This document shows, one piece after another, positions 1-12,877 of a stretch of DNA of 64,000 nt. The translations under genes were made by a program, and so were the position numbers. Each line of letters opens with the position of its first letter. Position 1 is the first letter of the stretch. The notes under the pieces were generated by a model. It had not been told where the DNA came from. It ran no database searches and worked only from the letters and a program-made list of their open reading frames with translations. The stretch spans positions 248,001 to 312,000 of the forward strand of contig CAWZYM010000395.1 of assembly GCA_963966185.1 (NCBI GenBank). Reading direction: 5' to 3'. Origin of the DNA: Rhabditoides inermis (lineage: Eukaryota; Nematoda; Chromadorea; Rhabditida; Rhabditidae).

Positions 1-981
1 AGTAGCGCAGCTGGAATAGCCTAGCTCGCCTGTTCATCCCTGAAAGACTCCTCTGCTTTTTATGCGTAACAACTCTCACTGCGAGAGTGAGAATTGCGTG
101 CAGAGTTGGAGAGCGCACCAGCGTTCTTCTCCCAATATCTGTTCTCGTCCACCCGAAAAGGGTAGAAGGTAAATATGCGAGTGTTTTGGCCGCAGCTAAG
201 TACACCGCAAACGAGGAAATGAGAAGGGGAACCCGGGTATGGACATGGAAACAGGAGGGACGAATGCGGACAAAGACTTCACCATAAATGAATCAGATGG
301 TTTGTAAAAGGACAGGGGACACAAACGAGATCATACGCATACCACATCCACACAGAACACAGGGGATAGAGTTATTCCCGATGCTTCCCCCGTTTCACTC
401 TACCGCCAGCTTGTTTACCACAGTTAGACGAAAAGTTGACTATGGAGAATGGAGATATTGGTCATAGGTAAAAGGATACATAACATCATATACATTATAA
501 ACATAACGTACATTACATACGGTGTGAACGAAAACGCGATCATCCATATAAATCTGGACCGAGAGTCGAAATGAAAAAAAAACAGAGAAAGAAAGAGAGT
601 GACAGAGACAGAGAGTGAGTGAGAGAAAGAAAGAGACAGAGAGAGACAGAGAGAGACAGAGAACCATAGAGACATAAGTGTTCTTTTAATTTTTATAATG
701 ACCAGTCATGCCTTGTCATTGGCAGACGAGCGAGCATGATTGTTCAATTTGCATAATTTCCAGAAACATTTCTAAGCGATCGAGGAAAGAAAGAAGGTGT
801 GGAAAAAGGTTTTAGTTTAGAAATAGGAGGATTTTAGTTTAGAATCGGGAGGCAATCAGAGTTACATTCAACAAATCAGAGACCAATATGCATGAGCAAC
901 AAATACGTACATGATGATACAGTAGACCGTTGCAATGAACATAAACGACCGATTTTGATGTTATAAGTATAACAAGTTGAA

Positions 982-984
<3 letters not shown>

Positions 985-1024
<40 letters not shown>
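985..1024. repeat. (CT)n microsatellite
   Basis: An almost perfect CT dinucleotide tract of about 40 bp. It belongs to the GA/CT microsatellite class that recurs throughout the window. Confidence 0.95.
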
Positions 1025-1028
<4 letters not shown>

Positions 1029-1754
1029 CTCGCTTTTATAAATGTTTCGGTGGCTAAATGCGACTCGGGTAAGTTTCATATGCCCGTTGAGATGACCACT
1101 TTTCTCCATTAGCTTCTCTTCTTCTCTCCTTACATAAATGTTTTTGTGTTGCAAGAGAAGCAAAAGGGATTCTTTTTTAATATAAACTCAATTATTTAAT
1201 AAATGCGAAGTTTGCTAAACTTGATTTTACGAGAACGAAGTAGAACGTGTGAAAGGGGAGTGCAAGGGATACAAACAATACCATTATTCACGGGTACTGT
1301 AGATGCGGCTGCAATGCATAGCTCCGAAAAACTCACATAACACAACTTCCACCCTGCGATGCTCGTACACATTGTTGTCGCGTGTGAACCGAGTGAAATA
1401 GAATTATGTACACAAGTACACAACCCACAGCAAAGTAAGGCGTAAAAATAGAGTCACAATCAAAGCTTATTAGTCATATATTGACACAAGTGGAACGTGT
1501 AGAACGAGGATACATAGAGAGGGATCGCGATTGAGTAACTAAATCAGTGAGATTATCAGCATCATTCTATGAATTCTCTAATGATTTCAGCGTACGTCAT
1601 CAAATGACATTTAATTAACATTTTGTGTCGAACAGGCATCTGAAAAGGGCATCCAAAAGAAACCCATTGGACCTGTGAAGTCTATTTTTTTGTTTATTTT
1701 TAAATGAACATTCACATGTTAGCACGAAAAATCACACTGTATAATGGATATAAA

Positions 1755-1760
1755 TTTATT
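1755..1760 (-). terminator. candidate poly(A) signal for the synaptotagmin gene
   Basis: TTTATT on the plus strand reads AATAAA on the minus strand, about 346 nt downstream of the stop codon at 2106. It is the first canonical hexamer seen downstream of the gene. Its use is inferred. Confidence 0.4.
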
Positions 1761-2105
1761 CTGTATCTTTTCCGTATGGGTCTAGCAGTACATCTCTTAT
1801 CACATCGCTTATGACATTACCAAAAATAGGAATATAGTCACACATTATTACATAGAAACGGTAGTCGTGTTGGTTAGTGATTGTTTGGAAATGGTTCTAT
1901 AGAGTGAGAGTTTGGTTTCGGAGAGATGAGAGAGGAGGGAGAGAGAGGGAGGAAGAGAGAGAGAAAGAGAGGGGAGAGAGAAGGATAAGAGAGACCGTGG
2001 GTATGACATTGAAAAGGTCCCGTGTCGAGTGAGAGCAATTGAGCAATTCGAGATTTGTTTGGTGGGTTGTTCGGTCGATGCAAGTCAGCTGATGAAGTCA
2101 TCACG

Positions 2106-2201
2106 TCACTTCTTGGCCTTCGGGATGTCGCGGTATCGCTCTGGTACCTCGTCCAATAGAGAGTGCCACGTCCCGACAGGCTTCACCATTTTCTGAAACC
2201 G

Positions 2202-2244
<43 letters not shown>

Positions 2245-2267
2245 TTCTCTCTCTCTCTCTCGCTCTC

Positions 2268-2326
<59 letters not shown>

Positions 2327-5300
2327 GCACCTGTGGCTGTGTGGAATAAGTGTTGGCGAAGCAGTTTTCCCACTGCACCTTGCCTTCAGGGGTGGGGCTG
2401 TCTCCTCCGAGTATGCAACACCCAAGAAGGTCGTCCTTTCCTATTCTGAAACAACTTCTTGAACATGCTGACGATGTTGACAACTTTGCTTACGCACAAC
2501 CTCATATCCATCAGAAATCAGCATCGTTCACACATCGATGTGTGTGGCATATATGATGAGTGTCTGTGTGTCTGTCCCATGTACCTGTGTGTCTGTGTGT
2601 CTGTCCTCACCTGTCCCAGTCCATCACTTGCACCAGCATGTTTGTCTCTGGAATCTGCTCGAGTGGAATGTCGAATTCCAGAAGCTCGTGGTAGACTGGA
2701 TTCAAGTTTGCGCGCTGAATACGATATCAGTCAGAATCATGATCAATTACGCAAATCAGTTATATATTATCTATTAACCTTTATGGAAGTCTTGCGCAAC
2801 TTTACGCGGCGTCCTCGATAGATCTGGTCTACCTTCACGTAGGGATCTGCAAGGACTGGATGAGTGTGGGGGGGGGAGGGGAAGGGGCGCTGACCGGAAG
2901 CGCCGGTGATATCCATCGGCCGCAGGTTGTATGCCTTGGCGACGTTGACTACCAGTCGCTGGTGCTCCATGTTATACGACATGTACAGAAGAAGGTCCCC
3001 GAAGTCGTTCTTCTCCTCAAACAATCATCGTCAGTGCTGTGCCAAAGAAGAAATGAAAAAGGTATATAATGAATTGATGAACATACCTGACTGCCAACGA
3101 TCTGCATCGTGTACTCAGTCCATGTGTATAGATCACTCTTGTCGAATAGATCCCGCATGATGATATTGCCAATGAGACCGTGTCGAGTGAAGCGATCAAA
3201 GTCATACACAGTGAACTGAAGAGTGTTCATGAGACAGTAGTTAACATAAACATAATATAAATGTTAACATAAAAGTGAATATAAAGAAGTGCACGTACCT
3301 GTAGCATTCTGTTGGCGAGGTTGTTGAATGGGACGTCAAATGAGAACATCTCGTTGAATTCTGGTTGCGTTGTCTGCAAACATATCATATTCCTTGCGTT
3401 TTTGTCATGCACTAATCTACCTTGTTGTACAAAGTAACAAATACTTCAAGAGATATACCTTCTTACATATCCTCGTCTTACAGTGATTCCTGCGCTCCGG
3501 CAGAAGATACATCTTCACATAGGGATCCACCGAACCACCCTTCTCCTACAATAGCATCCATTCTTCCCCTCTAAGTTTCCTCCTCATTTCGATTTCTGTT
3601 TAATCGTTCGTGGAATGTTCACTTTCTAGTGTACATGTATGCAAATGTGTCCCGAGGGACAAAACAAGTGAATATTGATGAGCTGAGAGGAGAGGAGTTG
3701 GGGGTGCAATTATGCCTTTCCCTGTACATGTCTCCACCCCTCTCTCACCCATCCTCTCTCCCTCCCTCTCTACCTCTCTCTCTCTCTCCCCTCCCCCCTC
3801 TCTCTTTTTCTTTTTCTTTCTCCTTCCCTCTCTCTCACTCTTTCTCTCCTTCCCTCTCTCTCCTTCTCCCCCTCTCTCATCTTCCTTGTTCTCTCACCTC
3901 AACGGGAAGACCCTTTGCCCGCAGCACATGCAACATAAGCACGCGGTGAACGAAGTCGTACCTGCATAGGAAGCCGTGTGCCACCGTCTCCCTCTCTCGC
4001 TCCCTCTCCCCTCTCCCCCCTCTCTCCATCTCTTCCCGTTTCCCCGCTCACCTGAGTGCGAAAGTGAGTGTGCCGCGTACGCATGACGAGTGTTTCTCGC
4101 TCGATCCGAGCTCATAGTGGAGTACACTTCTCTCGTCTAGATCCTGTCAAAAGAGACGCGTCGCTCGGTTGAAATGTTTTGATGTGCGGAGATTTTCGTA
4201 TGCGACACGTTGAGGCCGTCACTCATTCGCGAGAAAGACAGGAGAGACGGGTGAAAACAGATGCACTTGATAATCATGTGCATGTGGCATGTCTCTCACA
4301 AACAGTACCTTTCTGTCTCAACAGTACCTGTCTGTATCTCTCTCTCTCTCCGCATACCTCATTCATGTCTTCGTTGTCTAGCATGAACTGGAATAGTGAC
4401 TGTCGGGAGGAGGCGCGCCTCTCACTCTCGCACCCAGATTCAGATGAGAATCTGCAATCAACACACATCAAACATTAGCCCCTGTCCACCACAAACACGA
4501 TGACAGCGTCAGTGGTTTTGATTGACGCAAAAAGAAGGAGGGGCTGTGATCAATGCAACCATAGAGATACGAGGAAAAGGAAAGCGTGAATAGCTAAGCG
4601 GGCGCGGCAACGGACTGCGGACACGAAAGAAGAGATTCCTGTGTGCGAGACCCGTGCACCTTTATTAGGTTGTGCATATATGCACGCGAGAAGCCGACCC
4701 AGACACAATCCGCGCTACTCTCTCTGGACGCGCGCGGGAAGGGACAGAGGGAGAGACAGAAAGAGGAAGAGAGGGTTCCGAGGGGAAAGAGAAAGAGATG
4801 ACTGCGGCAGTCTGGCCTGCCATTTCACACCCTACTACAATCTGTAATTGCGGGATAGACACGCGGGAAGGCAGCAATCAGCCGCCGAAAGCCACCCGAT
4901 CAAATGGGGCGAGCGGAAAAGACAGGTCATAAGCACGAGATCTATGGATAGGGGGTAGGAGTGAGAGGAGAAGGAGAAAGGAAGGAGAAATAGGGGGTTT
5001 CGGAGTGAGTGAGAGACGTGTGCGATGATCAGGCTTTTGGAAACACGAGAGATCAAGAAGAGAGAGGGGATGAAACATGTGGCAGAATAGGACAGAGGGA
5101 GATGGAGGGAAGGAGAGTGAAAGGAGGAAGAAGGAAGGGTAGTGTCCGTGTGCGATTAAGCAACCTGGCAAGGCAGAGAAGCAAGAATTACTAACAGCCA
5201 GTGGCCGTATCGAGGCAGAGGGATTACACCTCCTCTCTCCCCTCCTCCTCCCTCTCCTCCTCCTCCCTCTCCTCCTCCTCCTTCTCCTACCGCCCGCCTG

Positions 5301-5510
5301 TCGATTTCGGGTATGGATCTAAGCTTATAGAGTGAGTGTTAGGGAGAAGAAAAAGAGAAAGGAGAGGAAAGGACACGCGAGTATGAGAGATTATGCGACA
5401 CGGGCAACGCTCCGGCTAATGAGAGTCGATGGGGAGAGGAGAAGGAGGAGGAGAAGGGGAGCAAGCAGAAGAAGAGGAGGAGGAGAAGGAGCGGAGAAGA
5501 AGGAGTAGCG

Positions 5511-5550
<40 letters not shown>

Positions 5551-6218
5551 TCCGACACTTGTTTGCCGGTACCTCTCGCTCTCTCTTTTGCCTCGCACAG
5601 GAAAGATGATAATTCGCTTGATTTGCGGATGGATGTGGATGGTTACGCGGAGTCAATGAGCGGAGCAGTAGCAGTAGTGGAGAAGGAGGAGGAGTGGTGA
5701 AGGAGAAGGAGGAGGAGTGGAGCAGACAAAAGGACTATCAATGAGTGAGAAGATAAGTGTATGAGAATAGATGTACTGACGTGGATAGCACGGCGGGCGA
5801 GGGAAGGGGCGATCGTCGTGCGGCGTGGGGGTCCATCCACGGAGGCCCCACTCCGTCCCTTCCGAACACGCGCATCGACGTCATCTCTGAAACACACAAC
5901 CACTCCATTATGCGGAAACTGTACTATGCACAGTGCGAGAGACAATCACGCAAACACTCGACTAATACTGGCTGTGGTGTGAGAGTATGGGCGGACTTCG
6001 GCATAATTCCCCCCTCGTCTAACATTTCAGCTGTATATCGCAAAAGCGTTTGATTACGCCATTGCCTGTATTTGTAATACAATAATTTCGCAGCCTTTTA
6101 ATAATACCAATCTATCAAGTGTAATCACGCATTAGGTAGCACTACCGGGTTCTTACTCGAGTTATTTGATATCTCGTCGTTATCTCTCTTTTTCTCTCTC
6201 TCCCCCTACCCCCTCTCT

Positions 6219-6249
<31 letters not shown>

Positions 6250-7122
6250 GCTGTCCTCACTGCTCTTCTGGCCCTTTTTCTTGTCTCATCGTTTGCATGC
6301 ATGAAATCGTATGTTGTTGGCGGGAAACTCCAAAGACACGTGTGTACATTAATGTGAATTTAAGAGTGGCGCAAAAAGCGCTGCTCACAGCAACCATCGA
6401 GCAACGGAGGGAGGGAGAGGAAGCACTCGCGAAGGAGAGAGAGGGAGGAGAGAGAGAGGTTGGAGAGAGAGGGAGAGGAGCTAATGAGTGTGTCCGCGCG
6501 CGTGTTTACTAGCGGGGGGTGGGTGTCGTGGTGGTATTCGACTCCTCTTCTAGCATCACTCCCATCACTGATTGCACATACACTACACAACTCACAACCA
6601 CACACGGAAAAAGATTCAATATGGGGGCATGGAGGGAGGAGATGGAGGGAGAGGGGGGGGAGAGGGGGAGAGAAACGAACATTTGCATAGCTGACATCAC
6701 TCGCAGTAGAAGAAGAAGGGGAACGAGAGAGTATTCTATTAGAGATTATCATTATGCATCGCTCTCGCCTCCTTTTTCACCGCTTGCCAGGGAGGGACAG
6801 AGAGGGGGAGAGGGGGGAGGGAAAGAGGGGGAGAGGGAAAGAGGGAGAGAGGGAGAGAGGGAGAGAGAGGCGGTGGAGGAATTGGCTTCGTTCGCGCGAG
6901 TCTTGTCTCAACGTGCTAATGAAAGGCGAACGGCGATTGCGTGCGTGCGTCTCGCGGCAGTGAGTGGAGTGATCCGAGTGAGCGGAGAGTGAGAGCAGAT
7001 GTGAGACTCACTCTCAGTCCCCTCTCTCGCAGCAAACGACGCGAGGATAACACCCCACAACACACGTTTCTTGCCCCTACCAAAGAAGCTACAGCAAAGA
7101 GTGAAAAGACAGAGGCACACGC

Positions 7123-7169
<47 letters not shown>

Positions 7170-7763
7170 GCCATAACTATTCACGATCATTGATTGGGAC
7201 GGGGGTGGAAGTAAAAAGGTAGAGGGAGAGATAGAGATACGGGGGGAACGCACATGAAGTGGGTAATAATAGGAGTGTTGAATGGGATGGGTTGACTCAC
7301 TGGATATACTGAGCACCGAAGAGCTGGTCGGAAGGATTCGAATCTGCGGAATCGACGACGGCACCTCTGCAATACAAATGCGCGTTAGCGAGCCGAGTTC
7401 GACAAGTTGGACACAAAAGCGTATACCTTTATAGGTGGTCTCTGAGCTGCGCCTCTGCACACATCGGCAATACATGCCAAATGTGGGAGAGAGAGGAGGC
7501 AAAGAGAAAGGGTGATTATAAAAAGGTGTATAGTGTGTGTGTGGGGGGGGGGGGGAATGAGGGAATTAGTAGAGCGACGTGTGAGCGGGAGGGGAGAGGT
7601 GGAGGGGAAGATGTTATGTGAGGGTATTGAAACGGATTATCTGCCCGCCACTACAATCCAACAGATTCGACTCCCTCTCTCTCTATCTCCCGCACAATCG
7701 ATCCAACCCTCCCAACAGTCAGTCACCGCCTCAAGCACCCCTCCTAATTATAAGGTGATGCGG

Positions 7764-7805
<42 letters not shown>

Positions 7806-8226
7806 CTCTCACTTCATGGTTTCTCTCTTCTAGGCCATTGCTTTGTTGTGAATTGAGAAGCATGCTTTCTCAACAGCACAGCGCAAGCGCGGAAATTGTG
7901 TTGAGAGTCGGGGCAAAATACTAGGAGAGGAGGAGAGGCTGCGTGCGTCTCCGAACTATCTACCAGGAAGTCCCCCCATTCCACCATACCCCCATCCCCC
8001 CTACCCTACCCTCACACTCACGGCAATGCCCCGCGAATTAATAGGGGCAATGTAATGCAATATGAGAGAATGTCGACGACTATGCTCCTCGATATTATTA
8101 CACTTTTTCGCTTTCCATGCCAGCACAAATAGGTTATTATAGCCATAGGGAAAAGAGCGTGGGAAGAACGCATCACAGATATGCGTATTGCGGATATGCG
8201 ATAAGAACGGTATGTGAAGAGAAGGG

Positions 8227-8269
<43 letters not shown>

Positions 8270-9433
8270 GGACCTTCAGGGCTGGTGACGGCGGATGCTG
8301 ATGTGGAATTGACCATGCTGCGGTCGCGCTCCCGTCGACTCTTCCTCATTGCATGCATAGAAATACTGCGGCGAATGCGCTCGCGAGACATTATCAAGAG
8401 TACGTGAAACAGAAATGGAGCAGTAGAAGAAGCAGGGAGCAGTGGTGTTTCAGCAGAGAAGGAGAAGGCGGAGAAGGAATCGCGGCAATCTGTCCGCCAT
8501 TCACGCAGTGTTGTCGCCGGAAGGCTGTTTGGCAGGGCAGATCCGGCCGGCCAATCAGCGCCCGATCCGGGGGACAAAGGGCGAATCAGACGACGATCAG
8601 GCGAGGAGGCGGGGCCGCGACACACGGCAATCCACTTGTCTCCACTCCTTTTCGCTGTTTTCGAGAAGAGGGCGCGAGTGTATGCTGGGAGAAGCGAGTA
8701 ATAGAGTAATGGGTGAATATGCGGGGATACTCCTTATGTGGGAGTGTGGGAGAGGAAGAGAGATAGAGGGAGAGAGATAGAGAGATAGAGGGAGAGATAG
8801 ATAGGGAGAGAGAGAGCGCTGTGCAATCCCAATCCGACACACACACACACAGAGACACAGGTATACCTCGTTTGTAAACCGATATACCACGCATCACTCA
8901 TTCGCCGATGAAAAGACCGGGGAATGTGCTCGTTTACACATCTCCACTATTCAACTGACAAGGTTATCTGATAATGCATGTACGTCATGCCATAGCAATC
9001 AGAAGAAGAAGACGGAGAGTCAGCTAGCGACATTATCACGCAAAAAGATGCAAACGGTTTCGATCTAATGTCTAACTCATTCGCAGTTCGACATTTTGAA
9101 AACAAACTATCGCTCAGGTGCAAGCTGTAGAACAATCGTAAATTTGACACTTGGCTCAATTCAATTCAACACATACTCACATACATAATTACTCAATACA
9201 AATATCATACCTGTATATTTCGTTGTGGTGAGGGCATCTCGACTGTGTCGAAAGCAGTGAGAGATGCAACAGAAGGCGAATGAAAGGACGAGCAGAAGGC
9301 AGAGCAGAAGGACCGCTGCGAAGATACCGACCTGGAGGAAAGATGGTGAGAAAAATAGAGGGAGAGAGGGGAGAGTGAGAGAGGGAGAGAGAGAGAGAGA
9401 AAAAGAGAGAGAGAGGGGAGAGTGAGAGAGGGA

Positions 9434-9487
<54 letters not shown>

Positions 9488-9526
9488 CCCGTAGTCGGCT
9501 ACAGGGTCGAGGTCTGAGAGTGCCAT
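2106..9526 (-). CDS. synaptotagmin family protein, tandem C2 domains
   Basis: Predicted vesicle membrane protein of exocytosis. Fifteen exons (3'-5'): 2106-2192, 2331-2445, 2611-2714, 2779-2846, 2895-3015, 3087-3215, 3299-3373, 3459-3545, 3898-3961, 4052-4143, 4358-4451, 5781-5886, 7301-7366, 9211-9331, 9488-9526. All phases agree and give 455 aa. The start is [13 protein letters not shown], followed by one membrane helix ([19 protein letters not shown]) and a cysteine/basic cluster, a Ser-rich linker, C2A (residues about 160-285) and C2B (about 290-440). C2B keeps all expected calcium ligands: MDITGASDPY in loop 1 and DWDRIGKDD in loop 3. C2A loop 1 has [10 protein letters not shown] and loop 3 DFDRFTRHG, so two ligand positions are altered. 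The first introns are 1.3-2.1 kb and full of GA repeats; later ones are short. The subtype is not assigned. Extra cassette exons in the 5' introns cannot be excluded. Confidence 0.9.
2208..2324. repeat. long imperfect (CT)n tract in the last synaptotagmin intron
   Basis: About 115 bp of CT dinucleotides with a few interruptions fill most of the intron between exons 14 and 15. On the sense strand of the gene it reads (GA)n directly after the donor GTGCGC. Confidence 0.95.
5223..5288. repeat. short tandem repeat of CTCCTC units
   Basis: About four imperfect copies of a 15-18 bp pyrimidine unit built from CCTCCTCCTCCCTCT lie inside a synaptotagmin intron. A (CA)n tract of about 39 bp follows at 5511-5549. 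Confidence 0.8.
9430..9484. repeat. (GA)n microsatellite in synaptotagmin intron 1
   Basis: An almost perfect GA tract of about 55 bp just 3' (sense strand) of the donor of the first coding exon at 9488. A further GA-rich block spans 9355-9430, so nearly the whole first intron is microsatellite. Confidence 0.9.
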
Positions 9527-9879
9527 GGGAGATCACGCCGATCCCCGCATCCACGCACTAAAAACAAAGTATTATCCGTGTAATATAAAACGTAAATACA
9601 CATAACACATAACCGACAAATACGAATACAAGGGAATATTAGAGCGAATAAAATGAATGAGAAGACGCGAGAAGACACTTGGAAGACGCGCGAATAGGGA
9701 ATGAGACAATGAAAGACGGAGAGGAGAGAGGAAAGAAACAATTGGAGACGAAAGAAGTACACCCCAACCAACACGCTTATGCAGCCCAAACTTCGGGCTT
9801 ATCGAAAAGGTCAATAGAAAAGAAAGAAAGAAATGAGCATGCTAGACAATATAATAAGTTAACGAGACCTGTAGCTGAA

Positions 9880-9917
<38 letters not shown>

Positions 9918-12812
9918 ATTTCAGATGAACAGTTGATGTGTTGAGAAAGAGAGAAAGATGAGTCAAGTTGCGGATGTTGACAAATAAGGATGAGTGTTGA
10001 TTGGAGAGAGAGAGAGAATGAGAGAGAGAGATTGTATGAGTGTTGAGTTGGCAGAATGAATTGCCTTTACCCTTCTTCGTCACCTCTCTCCTTCTTCCTT
10101 CTCTCACCCCGCTCACACTCTGGCGGTAATTAGAAATTTGCCTTCCTCGAAAGGCGAAAATCGAAAGATCTCGGCACTTTTGGCCGAGAGATGGTGTGAG
10201 TGGAAAAGGAGATGGACGAGAGAAATGGGGAGGAAGAGCGATGCGACGCATGTGCGAAGGGAAACACACTAATGAAAGGAAAACAACATGTGGGGAATGG
10301 AAACAAGGCATTTCCCCTCCCTCCCTCTCTCCCTTTCTCCCTCTCTTTCTCCCTCTCTCTCCAGGAACTACACAGATTGCAAGATGCAGAGGGCGCGCAA
10401 TGCACAACGACAGGAGGCGCCGATAGTTTATTTATTGTAGAGTGAGAGAAGCGCGCATGATTGAATGGGGCCGACCCCACTGAGCTGTGAATTGGATCTA
10501 TTGATATGGCGGCGAGACTAATCACAGAGAAAGAGACAGAGAGACAGAGAGAGACAGAGAGAGGCGGAGAGGGGCTGATAGGCCGGGGAGGGATCGATGA
10601 TAGCTAGATATGCACGTGAGAGGGGATTAGGAGGCTGCACTCAGAGCAGGGGAAAGTGTCGGAAAAGGACTGGAGGAAGAAGGTATACAGAGAGTAGAGA
10701 GAGGCAGCCATCGATTCGTATGAATGAGCTGTCGAGAGCAGGCGGAGAGAGTGCGCATGCGAGGAGGGCGCAGACACACCCCGGGGGCAAGTCGGTATAT
10801 CATGACCGCACACTCCATTTCCGGCAGGCACACGGCGCGCTCTGTGCAACGCCAACCCTCAAAACATCACACTTGAACCGCCTCCGAGGATCGGAGAGGA
10901 AGAAGAGGAAAAGAAAGGGGAGCAGGAGGAGGGGGAGAGGAATGGACTTGCGAACATGTTGTCTTTTGTCGGAAGGGGATGTGGAGTCGCATGAAATTGA
11001 GAGATTGTAGAGGAGCTCGTTTCATATTCCACCCCATTCCACAACACACAGAAACAAGGCGAGTCGAGACGAGAGACTCACAAAATAGCCACATTTGGAG
11101 ATGAACACGAGAAGCGGAGCGAGGTGATGAGAGGAGAGGAGCAGGGAGTGAGTGAGGAACGAAGGAGGGAGCAGGGGATCACAGAAAGGGATCAGAGAAT
11201 TTCAGCCATATCCAGTTGAACACGTTCAGCGCGAGAAATGATCAGTTTGATGTTTCAAAACTATTTTTCTAACGAGCTACTATGATTACTCATCCCGCAT
11301 CTTCCAGCAATAAACTTCAAGTTATAAGTATTCACTCGTTTGTTGTTTACTCAATGTGGTGTGTGCTTATTAGTAATGGTAATGTTTGTTAGCGGGCTAC
11401 TCTCATACAACAGTGGAATTGCATCCGTTTAGCTATTCCCAGTTCTAGAATCTGAGAAATGTTACATACAGACATACCGACTATCTCTTTTCTATAAACT
11501 ATAAGAATACATTATTGCAGTTTCACTTTGCCGATGACGCGACTGGCAAAAGTTGAATGTAACAGGAAGTCAGCAGGACTTTCAACAGACCGAAACACAT
11601 CAAAGCAAAACAATGAGGCAGCATGGTTGAAATGATTCGCGCGCCAGCACATGTTCTATTCATGATATGAGGGGGTTGAAGGGGAGGGGGAGAAGGGAGT
11701 TGGAGAGAGAGAGAGAATGACCGGCAGAACTCCTTCGACAAAGGAGTGGTGTTTGATGGGAGACGCGTCGTCAGAAGGCAAGAGGTGCAAAGGCAGTTGA
11801 TTCGCCCGCATCACTGCATAACAATGCCCTCTCTCTCTGCAGCCCGGGTGTTCGAAGTAAGGAAGCGATGCAATGGGAAGCGCGCACGCAACAAAAAACG
11901 CATCCAAACTGACTCGAATTATGCACTAACCCTCTCTGTTCGGAGAGGACCTCGGCATGTGGAGAGACAGGCGCGAGGAATGGCATTGCAATGTAGGCAA
12001 ACCTTGCCAGCAGTCGACATCATCTACTCGCTATCTCTCTCCTTTTTGGTAGTGACAGACCCCGCAAAACAACATCCACCCAACACACACACACACACTC
12101 ATTCACTCACTCACTCACTCACCGCACAACACTAAGTAAGCATATTTAGAAACGCAAATGACGCTTATAGAGCCCGGGGGCCGACCGAGCCAGAGGGAAC
12201 GAGTATTTTCCACGACGCGCCTCGCGAATGAGTAAGAGGAACGACGAAGGCCACGAAGGAGAAGTGTGGAGCAGGAGAGGTGAGAAGGAGCAGGTGGAGG
12301 AGCAGGGATTGCAGGTACACCGCCAAGGAAACGTACTCACCATATATCGAATAACCTACCGCAATTCGCCGATTGATTCTTTAGTAGGTGGGTTCGGTTT
12401 CAATAAACCACAAAAGAGGGAGACACTTGAACATGGGGGATGGGTGGGGTTATGAGGTGAGCAAAGGACAAGCCGGGAGAAAGAGAGTGGGGGATGGCGA
12501 AAGAGTGGGAGGGAGGGAGGTAGGGCATGATATCAACGCGCACACTAATTCCATTCCACCCATATGCCACACTGCTTTTAATTCGGAAAAAAGGGGGGCG
12601 CGTGTATGTAGGTAGACAAGAAGGGCTGAGTGGATAAAAGGACAACAGCTGATTTCACACATATGCAATGCAGCACGCATGAAGAGTGTTCCCGCAATAA
12701 CATACACATGCCCGTAAACGTTATGGGATTGTGGCGTGGGAAGGATGGGAGGATGGGAGGAGTGGGTGGATGTGCCTCACCGAGGACAGATCCAACCCCC
12801 CCTCTTTCTTCC

Positions 12813-12877
<65 letters not shown>

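Larger units (their letters stand above)
1..2105. other. 3' flank of the synaptotagmin gene, no gene seen
   Basis: No reading frame here has splice signals or recognisable protein similarity. The open frames encode either arginine/glutamate runs read from GA repeats or short random peptides. The stretch contains purine-rich DNA at about 570-665, a (CT)n tract near 985-1024 and a purine-rich block near 1920-1990. A poly(A) signal for the neighbouring minus-strand gene lies near 1755. Confidence 0.6.

Noticed and set aside
2163..2483. Long overlapping open frames encoding SLSLSL or ERERER runs (also near 5.4, 7.1, 9.4, 12.8, 28.5 and 45.5 kb)
   Set aside because: They are translations of (CT)n/(GA)n microsatellites, which lack stops in several frames. 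No non-repetitive conserved protein is attached.
7441..7468. 28-nt exon-like segment [10 protein letters not shown] between splice-like sites
   Set aside because: It needs phase 0 entry, while the upstream exon ends in phase 1. In the correct phase it hits a stop.
8173..8625. 150-aa minus-strand frame with [20 protein letters not shown], possible extra synaptotagmin exon
   Set aside because: I found no acceptor in the phase required by the preceding exon, and the main 15-exon model is complete without it. Kept only as a possible alternative exon.
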